Of a stretch of DNA of 64,000 nt, positions 43,858-53,108 are shown piece after piece; the first letter of the stretch is position 1, and each line of letters begins with the position of its first letter. The DNA is from Spirochaetales bacterium (GTDB lineage: Bacteria; Spirochaetota; Spirochaetia; UBA9216): positions 1 through 64,000 of the forward strand of contig JAEINK010000012.1 of assembly GCA_016342585.1 (NCBI GenBank), in the 5' to 3' direction. Position numbers and translations under genes: made by a program. The notes beneath the pieces are model-generated. The model had not been told where the DNA came from. It saw only the letters and a list, made by a program, of their open reading frames with translations, and searched no databases.

Positions 43858-44982
43858 TCAGAACTCCGCCTTTACTCCGATAAATCCCTCAAACATGGGG
43901 GAGGAATCATCTCGGACAATATTAATTTTTACTTTGCAGTCCCATACTACTCCTGAAGTGATTGCTCCAAAGTAGGGGGAAACTGACAGATTGAAAAAGT
44001 TTTCATCACCTGAAGCCATTTGAAGAGTTGTTTCAACACCACCACTTATGGGTGTGACTTCCGGTTGTCCCAGCATGAAGTTCAGGTTCAGATCCATATT
44101 CCCGGCTTCATCAGTTGCCTGGTTCAAATAGTAACCGGGCCTTAGGAAATAGGTCATGACAACAGATACAGGACCCAAATTAAGTCTCGGTTCAAAAAGG
44201 AAATAGAAAAGGTCTATCCCAAAATCATCATCAACGGGATCCCAGCGAGGAATACCAATCTGGGCAAAAAACTCACCGGTTTCAGCAGGTTTGAAGTAGA
44301 ATAAAAGACCAGCACCGTAGAGACCCGCCTCAGTCACAGGGTAGGAGGCTTTTAGGAATGCTTCAAGCTTTAACGACTCAAGGTTGAATAGTATCCTTCC
44401 TGTCGTGGTGTACTCTCCCAAATCCAGAGTGTTATCCTGATAGGTATAAAGGAAGGCTTTTATGTTCTCCCGACCAAAGTCGCTTGTCAGGGATAGTCCT
44501 GTACCATCTACCTTTGAAATCCCTTCGTAGAGAGTTCCTTCAGGAAAATAGAGATATCCTGAGTAATTGGTTGCGAAATTCCAGGTTCCAAAAAGGTGGT
44601 TAAAACTCTTACCTTCACAAAGGATATCACCTTCACCTACAAAGTAGGTCAAATCAAGTGGAATATTTAAAAGGCCGTTTATTGTAACACTTCCATACTT
44701 AAACTCAAGGTTGTGTTCATCAGCATCCAGGGCATCGTTTTCTAGAAAATCTGTTGAATCCATTTTGAATGCAATTTTTCCACCGAGTTTATATCCCCCC
44801 TCAAGGTCCATTTGGATATTTCCTCTGGTCCTGAGTTTTAAAGTATCATCTTCCAGACTTCCATGACTGTATAGTTCCATTCTGGGCACAAGTATGCCCG
44901 CTGCCCAAACAGATGTGCTTAATAGAAGCAGAATGCAGGATATAAAAATAATACTCCTGATCCTGTAATATCTGTAATTCAT
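43858..44982 (-). CDS. Exported probable outer-membrane protein
   Basis: A 374-residue protein with a long signal peptide (positively charged MNYRYYRIR, hydrophobic stretch, cleavage near WAA) and many amphipathic strands, ending in a C-terminal Phe (VKAEF), the usual last residue of outer-membrane barrels. Start 44982 was chosen because GGGGGAA lies just upstream; the longer frame adds only 9 residues. First gene of the pair with 42873-43856. No known family recognised. Confidence 0.62.
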   Translation of the reverse strand: MNYRYYRIRSIIFISCILLLLSTSVWAAGILVPRMELYSHGSLEDDTLKLRTRGNIQMDLEGGYKLGGKIAFKMDSTDFLENDALDADEHNLEFKYGSVTINGLLNIPLDLTYFVGEGDILCEGKSFNHLFGTWNFATNYSGYLYFPEGTLYEGISKVDGTGLSLTSDFGRENIKAFLYTYQDNTLDLGEYTTTGRILFNLESLKLEAFLKASYPVTEAGLYGAGLLFYFKPAETGEFFAQIGIPRWDPVDDDFGIDLFYFLFEPRLNLGPVSVVMTYFLRPGYYLNQATDEAGNMDLNLNFMLGQPEVTPISGGVETTLQMASGDENFFNLSVSPYFGAITSGVVWDCKVKINIVRDDSSPMFEGFIGVKAEF

Positions 44983-45186
44983 TAGTTCCCCCAAATGATT
45001 ATATACCAAAAATAAGTCAAAAACCTTCCAAACCCTTCGGTGAACAAGATTTTATCACTGATTCTCTATTATATTATCGAACTAAACTTTATTTTACTTT
45101 TCATTTTTTATTTCTTATTATATCCTAATTTTAATGAAAGAGAAATGCTTGACTTATAAACCTATTTGTATGAAGATTTAATCAAG

Positions 45187-47571
45187 ATGAGTGATTATTT
45201 AGATCCTAACAATGAAGAGTTGTTAAAAGACTTTTTTATGGAAGCGGAGCTTCAGGTAGATATGCTGGAGCAGAATATTCTGACCCTGGAGAATGATCCG
45301 GGTAACAGGGAAGCTGTTGATGAGATTTTTCGTGCAGCTCATACCCTGAAAGGCGCCTCTGCCACTGTTCAGATGGATGAACTTACGGGGTTCACGCATA
45401 TCGTTGAAGATGTGCTTGATGATATCCGAAGTGATAAGTTATCTGTCACCGAAGATGTGGTGGATGCTCTTCTTAATGCCATTGATATCACAAAGTCCAT
45501 GCTTGAGGCACGGAGTAATGGTGGGATCTTCGAAGAAGATGTTTCCCATATTAAAGATATCCTTACCAGTTTCCTTGGTAAGAGTGATGGTTCAAAGAAG
45601 AAATCTCAACCTGAAAATAAAAGTACCCCTGTGCCTGAATCTCAACCAGTTCAAGCCGAAAATCCAAAGATTTCGGAATATGAACTTCTTGAGATGAAGG
45701 ATGCCATTAAAGAGGGTGAATCAATATTTCAGGTGAGTGTGCTTTTTAATGAAGATAACCCCATGAATTCGGTAGGTGGAATTCAGGTTTTTGCAGCTCT
45801 CAAAAAGGTTGGCACTGTTTTAAAAACCGAACCCGAATTTGATGAACTTTACAAGGACCAGTTTTTTCCGGAAGTTGTATATTTTGTCGGGGCTTCATTA
45901 TCTGAACCTGAAATACAGGAAAAGCTGCATATTCCCGATGTTATCCTTTCGGTTACAGTTTCTTCCCTTGAAGGTTCGAGTTCTGGTGATGTTGTTTCAA
46001 CACCATCAAAAGCCCCTGTTGTGATCCCGGAACCTGTTTCGGCTGCACCGGCTCAAGAGAGTATTCCTGAACCCGTCATTGAGACTACAGCTCCGGCTTA
46101 CGCAGAAGAGCCCGATTCTTCTCCCGAAGATACACATCAGCAGGTAATTGAGAAGAGAACAGCCGAGGTTAAGAAAAACCTTACTGGTTCCGTGTTGCGG
46201 GTTGATGCCTCAAGAATAGATAATCTATTAAACCTTGTAAGTGAGGCTGTTATTACCAAGGCATCGTTTAATCAGATCAATTCCATCTTCAATGAAATCC
46301 TTCTTGATATGCAGACTGTTGATTCCCGGATTCAGGAGAGGCTGAACAGTCTTTTTACTTCAATTCCGGTCGTAATTGAAGAGGTTGTTAATGGAAAATC
46401 TGCAAAGGATGCCCAGAAAGAGCTGATGGCTTCTCATGGTGATGTTCTTGGTATGCTCGATCCTGTACAGGCAAAGCTCAAGAATGCCGTTGGTCGATTC
46501 AGGAATACTTCCCAGTCACTGGCGAGGACTACTACCGAGCTTCAGGAAGGGGTAATGCAGATCAGGATGGTTCCGATTGCCCAGATTTTTAACCGGTTTC
46601 CAAGGCTTGTACGGGATGTTTCCAAGAATCTTGATAAAAAAATCAGACTTCTTATAGAAGGAGAAGATACCGAGCTTGATAAATCGGTTATCGATGATCT
46701 TCTTGATCCGCTTATTCATTGTGTAAGGAATTCGGCTGATCATGGCGTAGAAACTCCTGAAGAGAGGATTGCCAAAGGAAAACCCGAAGAGGGGACAGTT
46801 CTTCTCCGGGCAAGTAATGAAGGTAATATGATTGTCATTGAGATAATCGATGATGGTGCCGGAATCGATGTCGATGCTGTACGTCAGAAAGCCATTGAGA
46901 GGGGTGTAATTCATCCTTCTAAAATCCTTTCCGACGTTGAGGCTTTTAATTTGATCTTCGAACCTGGTTTCTCAACGGCAAAAAAAGTCACGAATATTTC
47001 CGGCCGTGGTGTAGGTCTTGATGTGGTTAAAAAGCAGATAGAGAAGTTGAATGGAAATGTAAGTGTTTGGTCCGAGGTGGGGAAGGGATCAAAAACAACG
47101 ATCAAACTCCCTTTAACACTGGCAATTATTCAGGGGCTTCTCGTAAAGGTTGGAGAAGAGACATATGCGATTCCTATAACGTCAGTTATGGACAGTCACA
47201 GAATTAAACCATCCGATATTAAATTAATTGATAATTATGAAGTCTTTAATGTACGTGATGAGGCTGTTTCCTTACTCAGGTTAAGCAGGCTTTTTAAAAT
47301 TCCAACGGAAGATAATGGTGATTATAAGTACGTCGTCCTTGTCGGTTCCGAGGAAAAAAAGATGGGTTTGATGGTTGATACCCTGATTGGAGAGGAAGAT
47401 GTTGTTATTAAACCTCTTAAAGATAAATATACCAATTCACCGGGAATCGCCGGTGCAACCATCCTGGGTGATGGTACCGTCTCACTGATTATGGATATCA
47501 GTCAACTTCTTGAATTAGGTTTCAAGGAAGAGATGGCCGAACGGCAGCGTCGTGTTGCCTCGATAATGTAG
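45187..47571 (+). CDS. cheA: Chemotaxis histidine kinase CheA
   Basis: Kinase that passes phosphate from chemoreceptor arrays to CheY. The 794-residue protein has P1 with phosphorylated H52 in AAHTLKGAS, a CheY-binding-like region and a long Pro-rich linker (residues about 130-320), P3 dimerisation helices, P4 ATPase with NSADHG (N box), DDGAGID (G1) and GRGVGLDVV (G2), and the P5 CheW-like domain at the end. ATG 45187 was chosen over an upstream TTG; the ribosome binding site is weak. First gene of the cheA-cheW/R-cheX-cheY operon, which in spirochaetes controls rotation of the periplasmic flagella. Confidence 0.96.
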   Translation: MSDYLDPNNEELLKDFFMEAELQVDMLEQNILTLENDPGNREAVDEIFRAAHTLKGASATVQMDELTGFTHIVEDVLDDIRSDKLSVTEDVVDALLNAIDITKSMLEARSNGGIFEEDVSHIKDILTSFLGKSDGSKKKSQPENKSTPVPESQPVQAENPKISEYELLEMKDAIKEGESIFQVSVLFNEDNPMNSVGGIQVFAALKKVGTVLKTEPEFDELYKDQFFPEVVYFVGASLSEPEIQEKLHIPDVILSVTVSSLEGSSSGDVVSTPSKAPVVIPEPVSAAPAQESIPEPVIETTAPAYAEEPDSSPEDTHQQVIEKRTAEVKKNLTGSVLRVDASRIDNLLNLVSEAVITKASFNQINSIFNEILLDMQTVDSRIQERLNSLFTSIPVVIEEVVNGKSAKDAQKELMASHGDVLGMLDPVQAKLKNAVGRFRNTSQSLARTTTELQEGVMQIRMVPIAQIFNRFPRLVRDVSKNLDKKIRLLIEGEDTELDKSVIDDLLDPLIHCVRNSADHGVETPEERIAKGKPEEGTVLLRASNEGNMIVIEIIDDGAGIDVDAVRQKAIERGVIHPSKILSDVEAFNLIFEPGFSTAKKVTNISGRGVGLDVVKKQIEKLNGNVSVWSEVGKGSKTTIKLPLTLAIIQGLLVKVGEETYAIPITSVMDSHRIKPSDIKLIDNYEVFNVRDEAVSLLRLSRLFKIPTEDNGDYKYVVLVGSEEKKMGLMVDTLIGEEDVVIKPLKDKYTNSPGIAGATILGDGTVSLIMDISQLLELGFKEEMAERQRRVASIM

Positions 47572-47587
47572 TAACAGGAGATAGCGG

Positions 47588-48925
47588 ATGAGTGGTTCAT
47601 TAACCGATATTATTCCATACGAAATAACTGACGATCTGGAGTTTGATCAGGAGGATTTCCGAAAGGAAAAACTTGATCATCTTGATTACAAGATGGTTAC
47701 TTTCACTCTTGGCGGTAAAGATTTCGGTATCGATATCATGAAGGTTAAGGAGATTAGTAAGGCAAACCGCTTTACCTATGTCCCCAATGCGGCCCCCTAT
47801 GTCAGGGGTGTATATAATCTCAGGGGTGATATTATATCAATCATAGATCTCCGGGTTATGTTTAATGTTCCGAGAGGGAATTCCCAAGACGCTCAGGGTG
47901 AACAGATGATAATCTTAAGGCTTGAGAATAATGTTCTGGGAGTTATTGTTGATTCGATCGATAAAGTTGTTGGAATTAATTCTAAGACAATTCAACCGCC
48001 ACACCCAATCTTTGGGGATATTAATATTCAGTTTATCAGCGGGATTGTTGAAAATGATAGAAGGTTGTATCTGATCCTTGACGTTGACCGTATTTTTAGT
48101 CAGGAGAAAGAAGAGGAGACCTCTTCCCCGGCGTCAGAGCTTCACATTGCTGAACCTGAAATTACCTCCGATCCAAAACAGGTTCAGAATCTTGATTATA
48201 CCTTTATTTCCGAAAGTCTTGCGACTTTTATGAAATTTCATGTTTCTAATCTGAACGAGGAATGGATAAAACTCAGGGTTGAAGAGTGGCGAATGGAAAG
48301 GCAGAAGATTGGCCGGGATGTCCAGATTCAGGTTTCAGAGGAGGCAGAAGTTTTTCTATCCCCCTTTTACTCACCCTTTTCGGGAATCCTGTGGGATGAA
48401 GATTTCAGGTCTTCTGTTAAGAGTCTGCTTCCGGATACAACTGCTAATGTGGTCAATCTGTGGAACCCGGGCTGTGCGTCAGGTCTTGAGTCCTACTCTC
48501 TGGCTACTATCGCTAAGGAGAAATATGCCGGAAAGCGAACAAAGATCTGGGCCTATGATAATAATCTCTTAGAGATATCCACGGCCCCTGCCATGGTTCT
48601 CAATAAGGCTAAGACACCAGCCTGTTATGATCAATATCTTACGGAAACAAGTAATGGTCTTCAGTTCTCTACAGAGATAAAAGAGATGATTCTTTTTGAA
48701 TATCATGATATCGTAAACGATAATCACGTTCCTCCCATGGATGTTGTCGTTGCCAGGGATTTACTGTCCTTTTTAAACTCTGAAAATCAGATGAAGCTGA
48801 TTAGTGAGATTAAAGAGTGTATGAAACCGGGGGGGCTTCTCCTCCTGGGACGTAATGAACTGTTGGATTCACCGGACTGGAAACCGGTTGGGCAGGGGAA
48901 AGTTAGAGGTTATATAAAATTATGA
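47588..48925 (+). CDS. cheW: CheW coupled to a CheR-like domain
   Basis: A 445-residue fusion. Residues about 33-170 form the CheW coupling domain (FTLGGKDFGIDIMKVKEI, VRGVYNLRGDIISIIDLR), and residues about 205-445 resemble CheR methyltransferase. In the CheR-like part the SAM motif is changed (NPGCASGLESYS instead of AGCATGEEPYS), the CRNVLIYF segment reads ARDLLSFL, and the late LGHSE reads LGRNE; it is probably catalytically inactive. CheW-CheR-like proteins are known in spirochaete arrays, where they have a structural role. Strong ribosome binding site (CAGGAGA). Confidence 0.9.
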   Translation: MSGSLTDIIPYEITDDLEFDQEDFRKEKLDHLDYKMVTFTLGGKDFGIDIMKVKEISKANRFTYVPNAAPYVRGVYNLRGDIISIIDLRVMFNVPRGNSQDAQGEQMIILRLENNVLGVIVDSIDKVVGINSKTIQPPHPIFGDINIQFISGIVENDRRLYLILDVDRIFSQEKEEETSSPASELHIAEPEITSDPKQVQNLDYTFISESLATFMKFHVSNLNEEWIKLRVEEWRMERQKIGRDVQIQVSEEAEVFLSPFYSPFSGILWDEDFRSSVKSLLPDTTANVVNLWNPGCASGLESYSLATIAKEKYAGKRTKIWAYDNNLLEISTAPAMVLNKAKTPACYDQYLTETSNGLQFSTEIKEMILFEYHDIVNDNHVPPMDVVVARDLLSFLNSENQMKLISEIKECMKPGGLLLLGRNELLDSPDWKPVGQGKVRGYIKL

Positions 48926-48944
48926 ATGGAACAAGGAGATAGCC

Positions 48945-49409
48945 ATGAGAGTTGAATACATTAATCCGTTTGTAGAGGCTGCTTTCAATGTATTGAAAGA
49001 AGTCCTGCAGGCAGATATTGAGCGAGGAGAACTATACCTTAAAGCCGTCTCTCAGCCGATACTTGGAGTAGCTACTATTATAGGTTTGGCTGGCGATGTT
49101 GAAGGGAGGGTTCTTATTGATATGAGCCTGGAAACAGCCCTGGCAATTGCTTCCCGTATGAATGCGGAAGAACTTAAAGAGCTGGATGAGTTGGCCAAGG
49201 CAACAATTACCGAGCTTGCCAACATGATCACAGGTCAGGCTGTTACCAAGCTTTTTGATCTCGGATTTAAGTTTGATCTTACCCCCCCTGCCATATTTAC
49301 CGGTGATAATATGCAGGTATCAGATTCCGGAGTTGAGGCTCTTATTGTGCCGATTGATACTGGAATGGGAAAACTGGAAATAAATGTTGCAGTAAGAGAA
49401 AGAGGTTAG
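48945..49409 (+). CDS. cheX: CheY phosphatase CheX
   Basis: Dimeric phosphatase that dephosphorylates CheY-P and ends the signal. The 154-residue protein has the CheX/CheC-type fold, with the catalytic E-x2-N in ITELANMITGQ. It has no signal peptide. AAGGAGA lies before the ATG. Position between cheW/R and cheY is the standard spirochaete order; CheX replaces CheZ in this phylum. Confidence 0.93.
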   Translation: MRVEYINPFVEAAFNVLKEVLQADIERGELYLKAVSQPILGVATIIGLAGDVEGRVLIDMSLETALAIASRMNAEELKELDELAKATITELANMITGQAVTKLFDLGFKFDLTPPAIFTGDNMQVSDSGVEALIVPIDTGMGKLEINVAVRERG

Positions 49410-49420
49410 GAGAGAAGCAT

Positions 49421-49855
49421 ATGAAAACTAAGCAGGATTTTCCAAGTATAAACGAAAGAGCCCCTGAGGGATTTAAGGATGATGGCAACTCTTACCGAGT
49501 ACTGATTGTCGATGATTCCATGTTTGTTACTAAGCAGATTAGCCAGATTCTCAGTTCTGAAGGATTTGAAATCGTAGGAACAGCTAAAGACGGTCAGGAA
49601 GGTCTCGAGAAATACAAAGAGATCTATCCCAATGTTGATTTTGTTACCATGGATATTACCATGCCTAAAATGGATGGCGTAACGGCCATGGAAAAAATTC
49701 TTGAGTTTGATAAAGAAGCCAAGGTTATAATGATCTCGGCTCTTGGTAAACAGGATCTTGTAAAGAAGTCTCTACTTTTAGGAGCCAAGAATTATATTGT
49801 AAAACCGCTTGATAGACAAAAGGTTCTCGAAAGAGTATTGACAAGTCTTAAATAA
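49421..49855 (+). CDS. cheY: Chemotaxis response regulator CheY
   Basis: Single-domain response regulator that binds the flagellar switch when phosphorylated. The 144-residue protein has the acidic pair D31-D32, phosphorylated D78 (TMDITMPKMDG), the Ser in MISALG and the Lys in IVKPLD. An extra about 25 residues precede the domain. Last gene of the chemotaxis operon; AGGAG lies before the ATG. Confidence 0.94.
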   Translation: MKTKQDFPSINERAPEGFKDDGNSYRVLIVDDSMFVTKQISQILSSEGFEIVGTAKDGQEGLEKYKEIYPNVDFVTMDITMPKMDGVTAMEKILEFDKEAKVIMISALGKQDLVKKSLLLGAKNYIVKPLDRQKVLERVLTSLK

Positions 49856-49876
49856 CAGGTAGAATAGTGACCATCA

Positions 49877-49950
49877 GGGCGGCTAGCTCAGTTGGTTAGA
49901 GCACTTGCTCGACACGCAAGGGGTCGATGGTTCGAATCCATTGTCGCCCA
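49877..49950 (+). tRNA. tRNA-Val (anticodon GAC), with C at position 33
   Basis: A complete 74-base cloverleaf: acceptor GGGCGGC paired with GTCGCCC, D stem GCTC/GAGC, anticodon stem CTTGC/GCAAG, variable loop GGGTC, T arm GATGG-TTCGAAT-CCATT and discriminator A. The anticodon GAC is at 49911-49913, which reads valine GUC/GUU. The seven-base anticodon loop is TCGACAC, so position 33 (49910) is C, where elongator tRNAs almost always have U. CCA is not encoded. It lies just after cheY. Confidence 0.93.
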
Positions 49951-49980
49951 CTTTAAATCCTTACCTGATAGGGAATTAAC

Positions 49981-50012
49981 AGAGTCTTCCATTGCGGAAG
50001 GCTCTTTTTTTT
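49981..50012 (+). terminator. Terminator after tRNA-Val
   Basis: AGAGTCTTCC and GGAAGGCTCT form a stem with one T-G pair around ATTGC, followed by a run of eight Ts. It ends the tRNA and possibly the che operon transcript. Confidence 0.88.
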
Positions 50013-50117
50013 GTAGAATTATTTATCTATAAATTGAATTCTCGTATTTCTTTGATTATAATACGGAGTGTATTTTAAGTTAAAACGTTTTAAGAAAATA
50101 TTTCATGGAGTTTTGAA

Positions 50118-53102
50118 ATGTTAAATAAAAAAAAGTCACGAATGCGATTCCGTCTCAGTTTGATAATAGCCAATGCCTTAGTTATCATGATCTTAACGGT
50201 GGGAATCATCTTTATTGTATTTACGACAAGTATAAAAACAGCCCGCTATAATGTGGATACTTTATTTAGTGAAATTGGGGGAAGGGTAGAGGAGAAGATT
50301 GGTAACTCTATGAATTCTCTTTTAAATGTTGCTTCTTTTGGTGCTGTTGTTGTCGATTCTGATGAAGAGATTACAGGAGATGGTCAGTCTCATCAGATTT
50401 TGCCATTCATGCGGCAGAGTCTCGATCAGGACCCCATGCTCTATTCCCTCTATTATGGGAAGAGTGATGGAACTTTTCTGCAACTTATCAATGCCAGGGG
50501 AAATGGTGCTGTCATTGAGAGTCATGATGCTCCGGGAGAGACATGGTATATACTACGGAGCATCGAGCTTCTGGGAAATGGGCGTATTCAGCATTGGACT
50601 TTTTTAGGGCATGACTGGCGTTTTCTGGAGCAGAGGAATGAGATTAGTCCTGATTATGATCCTCGAAAACGCAGCTGGTATGAGAATGCAATCCTAAATG
50701 AAAATTCTATCTTTTCGGATGCTTATATTTTTCACTCTTTGAAACAGCTTGGGATCTCCGGTTCTAAAAGTATTTCTGGGAAGAATGGTGTCTTTGGCGT
50801 TGATATGGCTCTGTCTGACCTCAATCTTTTTGTCGAGGCTGAAAAACCATCGGTGGATGGCGGTATTCTACTCTCCGATCAAAATAGCCGCGTTCTAGCT
50901 GCTACCGCGGGAATGGAAGAGCTTTTTAGTAGTGATTTCACTCCTCTTTCTATCGTTCCTGAATCTATTATCACCAGAATAAAGAGTGGTCAAAACATAG
51001 GAGGGAAGAATTTCTTAAATCATCATACAGTCTGGGATGATGGTAAAGAAAGCAGTATTGATATTCTTCTGGTCTCTCCACTCGCTGATTTTACTGGATA
51101 TTTAATTGATATGCAGTGGACGATTGCCCTTTTCTCATTAGCTTTGTTGCTGATCGTAATGACCTTGTCGATCCTGATTTTTAGAAAATTAACATCCATC
51201 CTTCTTGCTCTGGCTGTTGACGCCGAAAGAGTGAAGCATTTTGATTTCTCAGGTGAGATTCCCGAAGAATCTTTTTTCATGGAATTCCATCAATTGGCAG
51301 AGGGTTTTCATCATATGAAGCTGACAATTGCCGAACGGACGGAGGAGCTTGATACGGCTCAAAAAAAGTTAAAAAAAATTGTAGATCTTGGAATAGCCAT
51401 GGCGGTAGAGCGGGATGTAAACCACCTTGTTGAGCTGATTCTTCAGGGAGCAAAGGAGATTGCTAATGCTGATGGCGGAAGTGTTTATTTAAAGGCTGGC
51501 AATGAATTTTTAGATTTTAAAGTTGTCTTGAATGATACCCTTGGGTTTGTTCAGGGAGGTACCAGCGGGAATCCAATTACAATACCCCATGTTGCGCTCT
51601 TCAGATCTGATGGTACCCCAAGTCATGAGAATGTGGTGACTCATACTTTTCATACGGGTAAGACTGTTAATATTGTGGATGCCTACAATAATACCGATTT
51701 TGATTTTTCCGGCACTAAAAAATTTGACGCCGGGAATAATTATATTTCCCACTCTTTTCTAACAGTACCCCTGAAACCGCGGGGAGGAGAGGTCATGGGG
51801 GCTCTCCAGCTAATTAACGCAAAAGATTTAGCAAATGGGAGTATTATCGGGTTTTCTGAGGAGATTCAGAGCTTTGTAGAGGCTTTATCGGCTTCTGCCG
51901 CTACTTCCCTCTATAACTGGGAGCTTTTAGAAACACAGCATAGACTTTTTGATTCAATGATTGAGTTTACTGCCGGTGCCATTGATGCAAAAAGTCAGTA
52001 TACCGGTGGTCATTGTGAGAGGGTGCCCAAGATAGCGCTGAAGCTGGCAGAAGCTGCAGATCGGCTGGAAGATGGGCCTTTTGCCGATTTTAAAATAAAC
52101 AGTTCGGAGGAGTGGAGAGAGTTAAAAATATCTGCATGGCTTCATGACTGTGGAAAGATGACTACTCCGGAATTCGTTGTTGATAAGGCTACTAAACTTG
52201 AAACTATTGTTAATCGGATACATGAGATACGGACTCGATTTGAGGTTCTTTTAAGGGATGCGGAGATAGAAAAGTACCAATTCCTTCTTGACGGGGGAGA
52301 ACCGAAGGCGGCGGAACGTTTATTCAGTGAGAGAGCCGCGGCTCTTCAGGATGAATTTCGGTTTATTGCTGATTGCAATTCCGGAGATAAATTCATGGAA
52401 GAGGGGGATGTCGAAAGGATTAAGGAGATTGGGGCAAAGAAATGGGTTCGTCACTTTGATGACAAGCTGGGGCTCTCCTGGGAAGAGCAGGCGAGAAAAG
52501 TAAAGGAAGAGGAGTTTTCTCTTCCCTGTACTGAAGATTTATTGGCGGATAAACCGGAGCATCTTATTGAAAGGGTAATTAACCCCAGATTGGAGTATGA
52601 GAAATATGGGTTTACTCTCTCAATTCCGGAGAATCTATATAACCGTGGAGAAATATATAACTTATCAATTCAAAGGGGTACTTTAAGTTCTGAGGAGCGT
52701 TTCAAAATAAATGAACACGTTATCCAGACTATCATGATGCTTCAAAATCTTTCTCTTCCTCCTGCTATGAAGAATATTCCTCTCTATGCGGGGACGCATC
52801 ACGAAACCTTAAAGGGGACAGGATATCCTCTCCGTTTAAGCCATTCCAGTCTCCCCATTCCTGCACGAATCATGGCAATCGCCGATATTTTTGAAGCGCT
52901 TACGGCCTCAGACCGGCCATACAAGAAGACAAAACCGCTCTCTGTATGTTTGAAGATTCTTCACTCTTTTAAGACTGATGGGCATATTGACCCACATCTG
53001 TTTGATTTACTTTTGACCTCCGGTGTTTACAGGGAGTATTCTGAAGAGTTCCTGCAGCCGGATCAGATCGATGAGGTGAATGTGGCGGAGCTGATTGGGT
53101 AG
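50118..53102 (+). CDS. Membrane GAF / HD-GYP sensor phosphodiesterase
   Basis: A 994-residue transmembrane sensor. A membrane segment (about 11-35), a periplasmic Cache-like domain, a second membrane segment (about 333-355), a linker, a GAF domain (about 420-600) and a C-terminal HD-GYP domain that hydrolyses cyclic di-GMP. The HD pair is in WLHDCGKM near 675 and the HHETLKGTGYP motif near 893. About 218 residues separate them, against roughly 60 in a compact HD-GYP, so an insertion of about 150 residues, mainly helical, lies between. It has no receiver domain. Stands alone after tRNA-Val. Confidence 0.87.
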   Translation: MLNKKKSRMRFRLSLIIANALVIMILTVGIIFIVFTTSIKTARYNVDTLFSEIGGRVEEKIGNSMNSLLNVASFGAVVVDSDEEITGDGQSHQILPFMRQSLDQDPMLYSLYYGKSDGTFLQLINARGNGAVIESHDAPGETWYILRSIELLGNGRIQHWTFLGHDWRFLEQRNEISPDYDPRKRSWYENAILNENSIFSDAYIFHSLKQLGISGSKSISGKNGVFGVDMALSDLNLFVEAEKPSVDGGILLSDQNSRVLAATAGMEELFSSDFTPLSIVPESIITRIKSGQNIGGKNFLNHHTVWDDGKESSIDILLVSPLADFTGYLIDMQWTIALFSLALLLIVMTLSILIFRKLTSILLALAVDAERVKHFDFSGEIPEESFFMEFHQLAEGFHHMKLTIAERTEELDTAQKKLKKIVDLGIAMAVERDVNHLVELILQGAKEIANADGGSVYLKAGNEFLDFKVVLNDTLGFVQGGTSGNPITIPHVALFRSDGTPSHENVVTHTFHTGKTVNIVDAYNNTDFDFSGTKKFDAGNNYISHSFLTVPLKPRGGEVMGALQLINAKDLANGSIIGFSEEIQSFVEALSASAATSLYNWELLETQHRLFDSMIEFTAGAIDAKSQYTGGHCERVPKIALKLAEAADRLEDGPFADFKINSSEEWRELKISAWLHDCGKMTTPEFVVDKATKLETIVNRIHEIRTRFEVLLRDAEIEKYQFLLDGGEPKAAERLFSERAAALQDEFRFIADCNSGDKFMEEGDVERIKEIGAKKWVRHFDDKLGLSWEEQARKVKEEEFSLPCTEDLLADKPEHLIERVINPRLEYEKYGFTLSIPENLYNRGEIYNLSIQRGTLSSEERFKINEHVIQTIMMLQNLSLPPAMKNIPLYAGTHHETLKGTGYPLRLSHSSLPIPARIMAIADIFEALTASDRPYKKTKPLSVCLKILHSFKTDGHIDPHLFDLLLTSGVYREYSEEFLQPDQIDEVNVAELIG

Positions 53103-53108
53103 GTAGAA

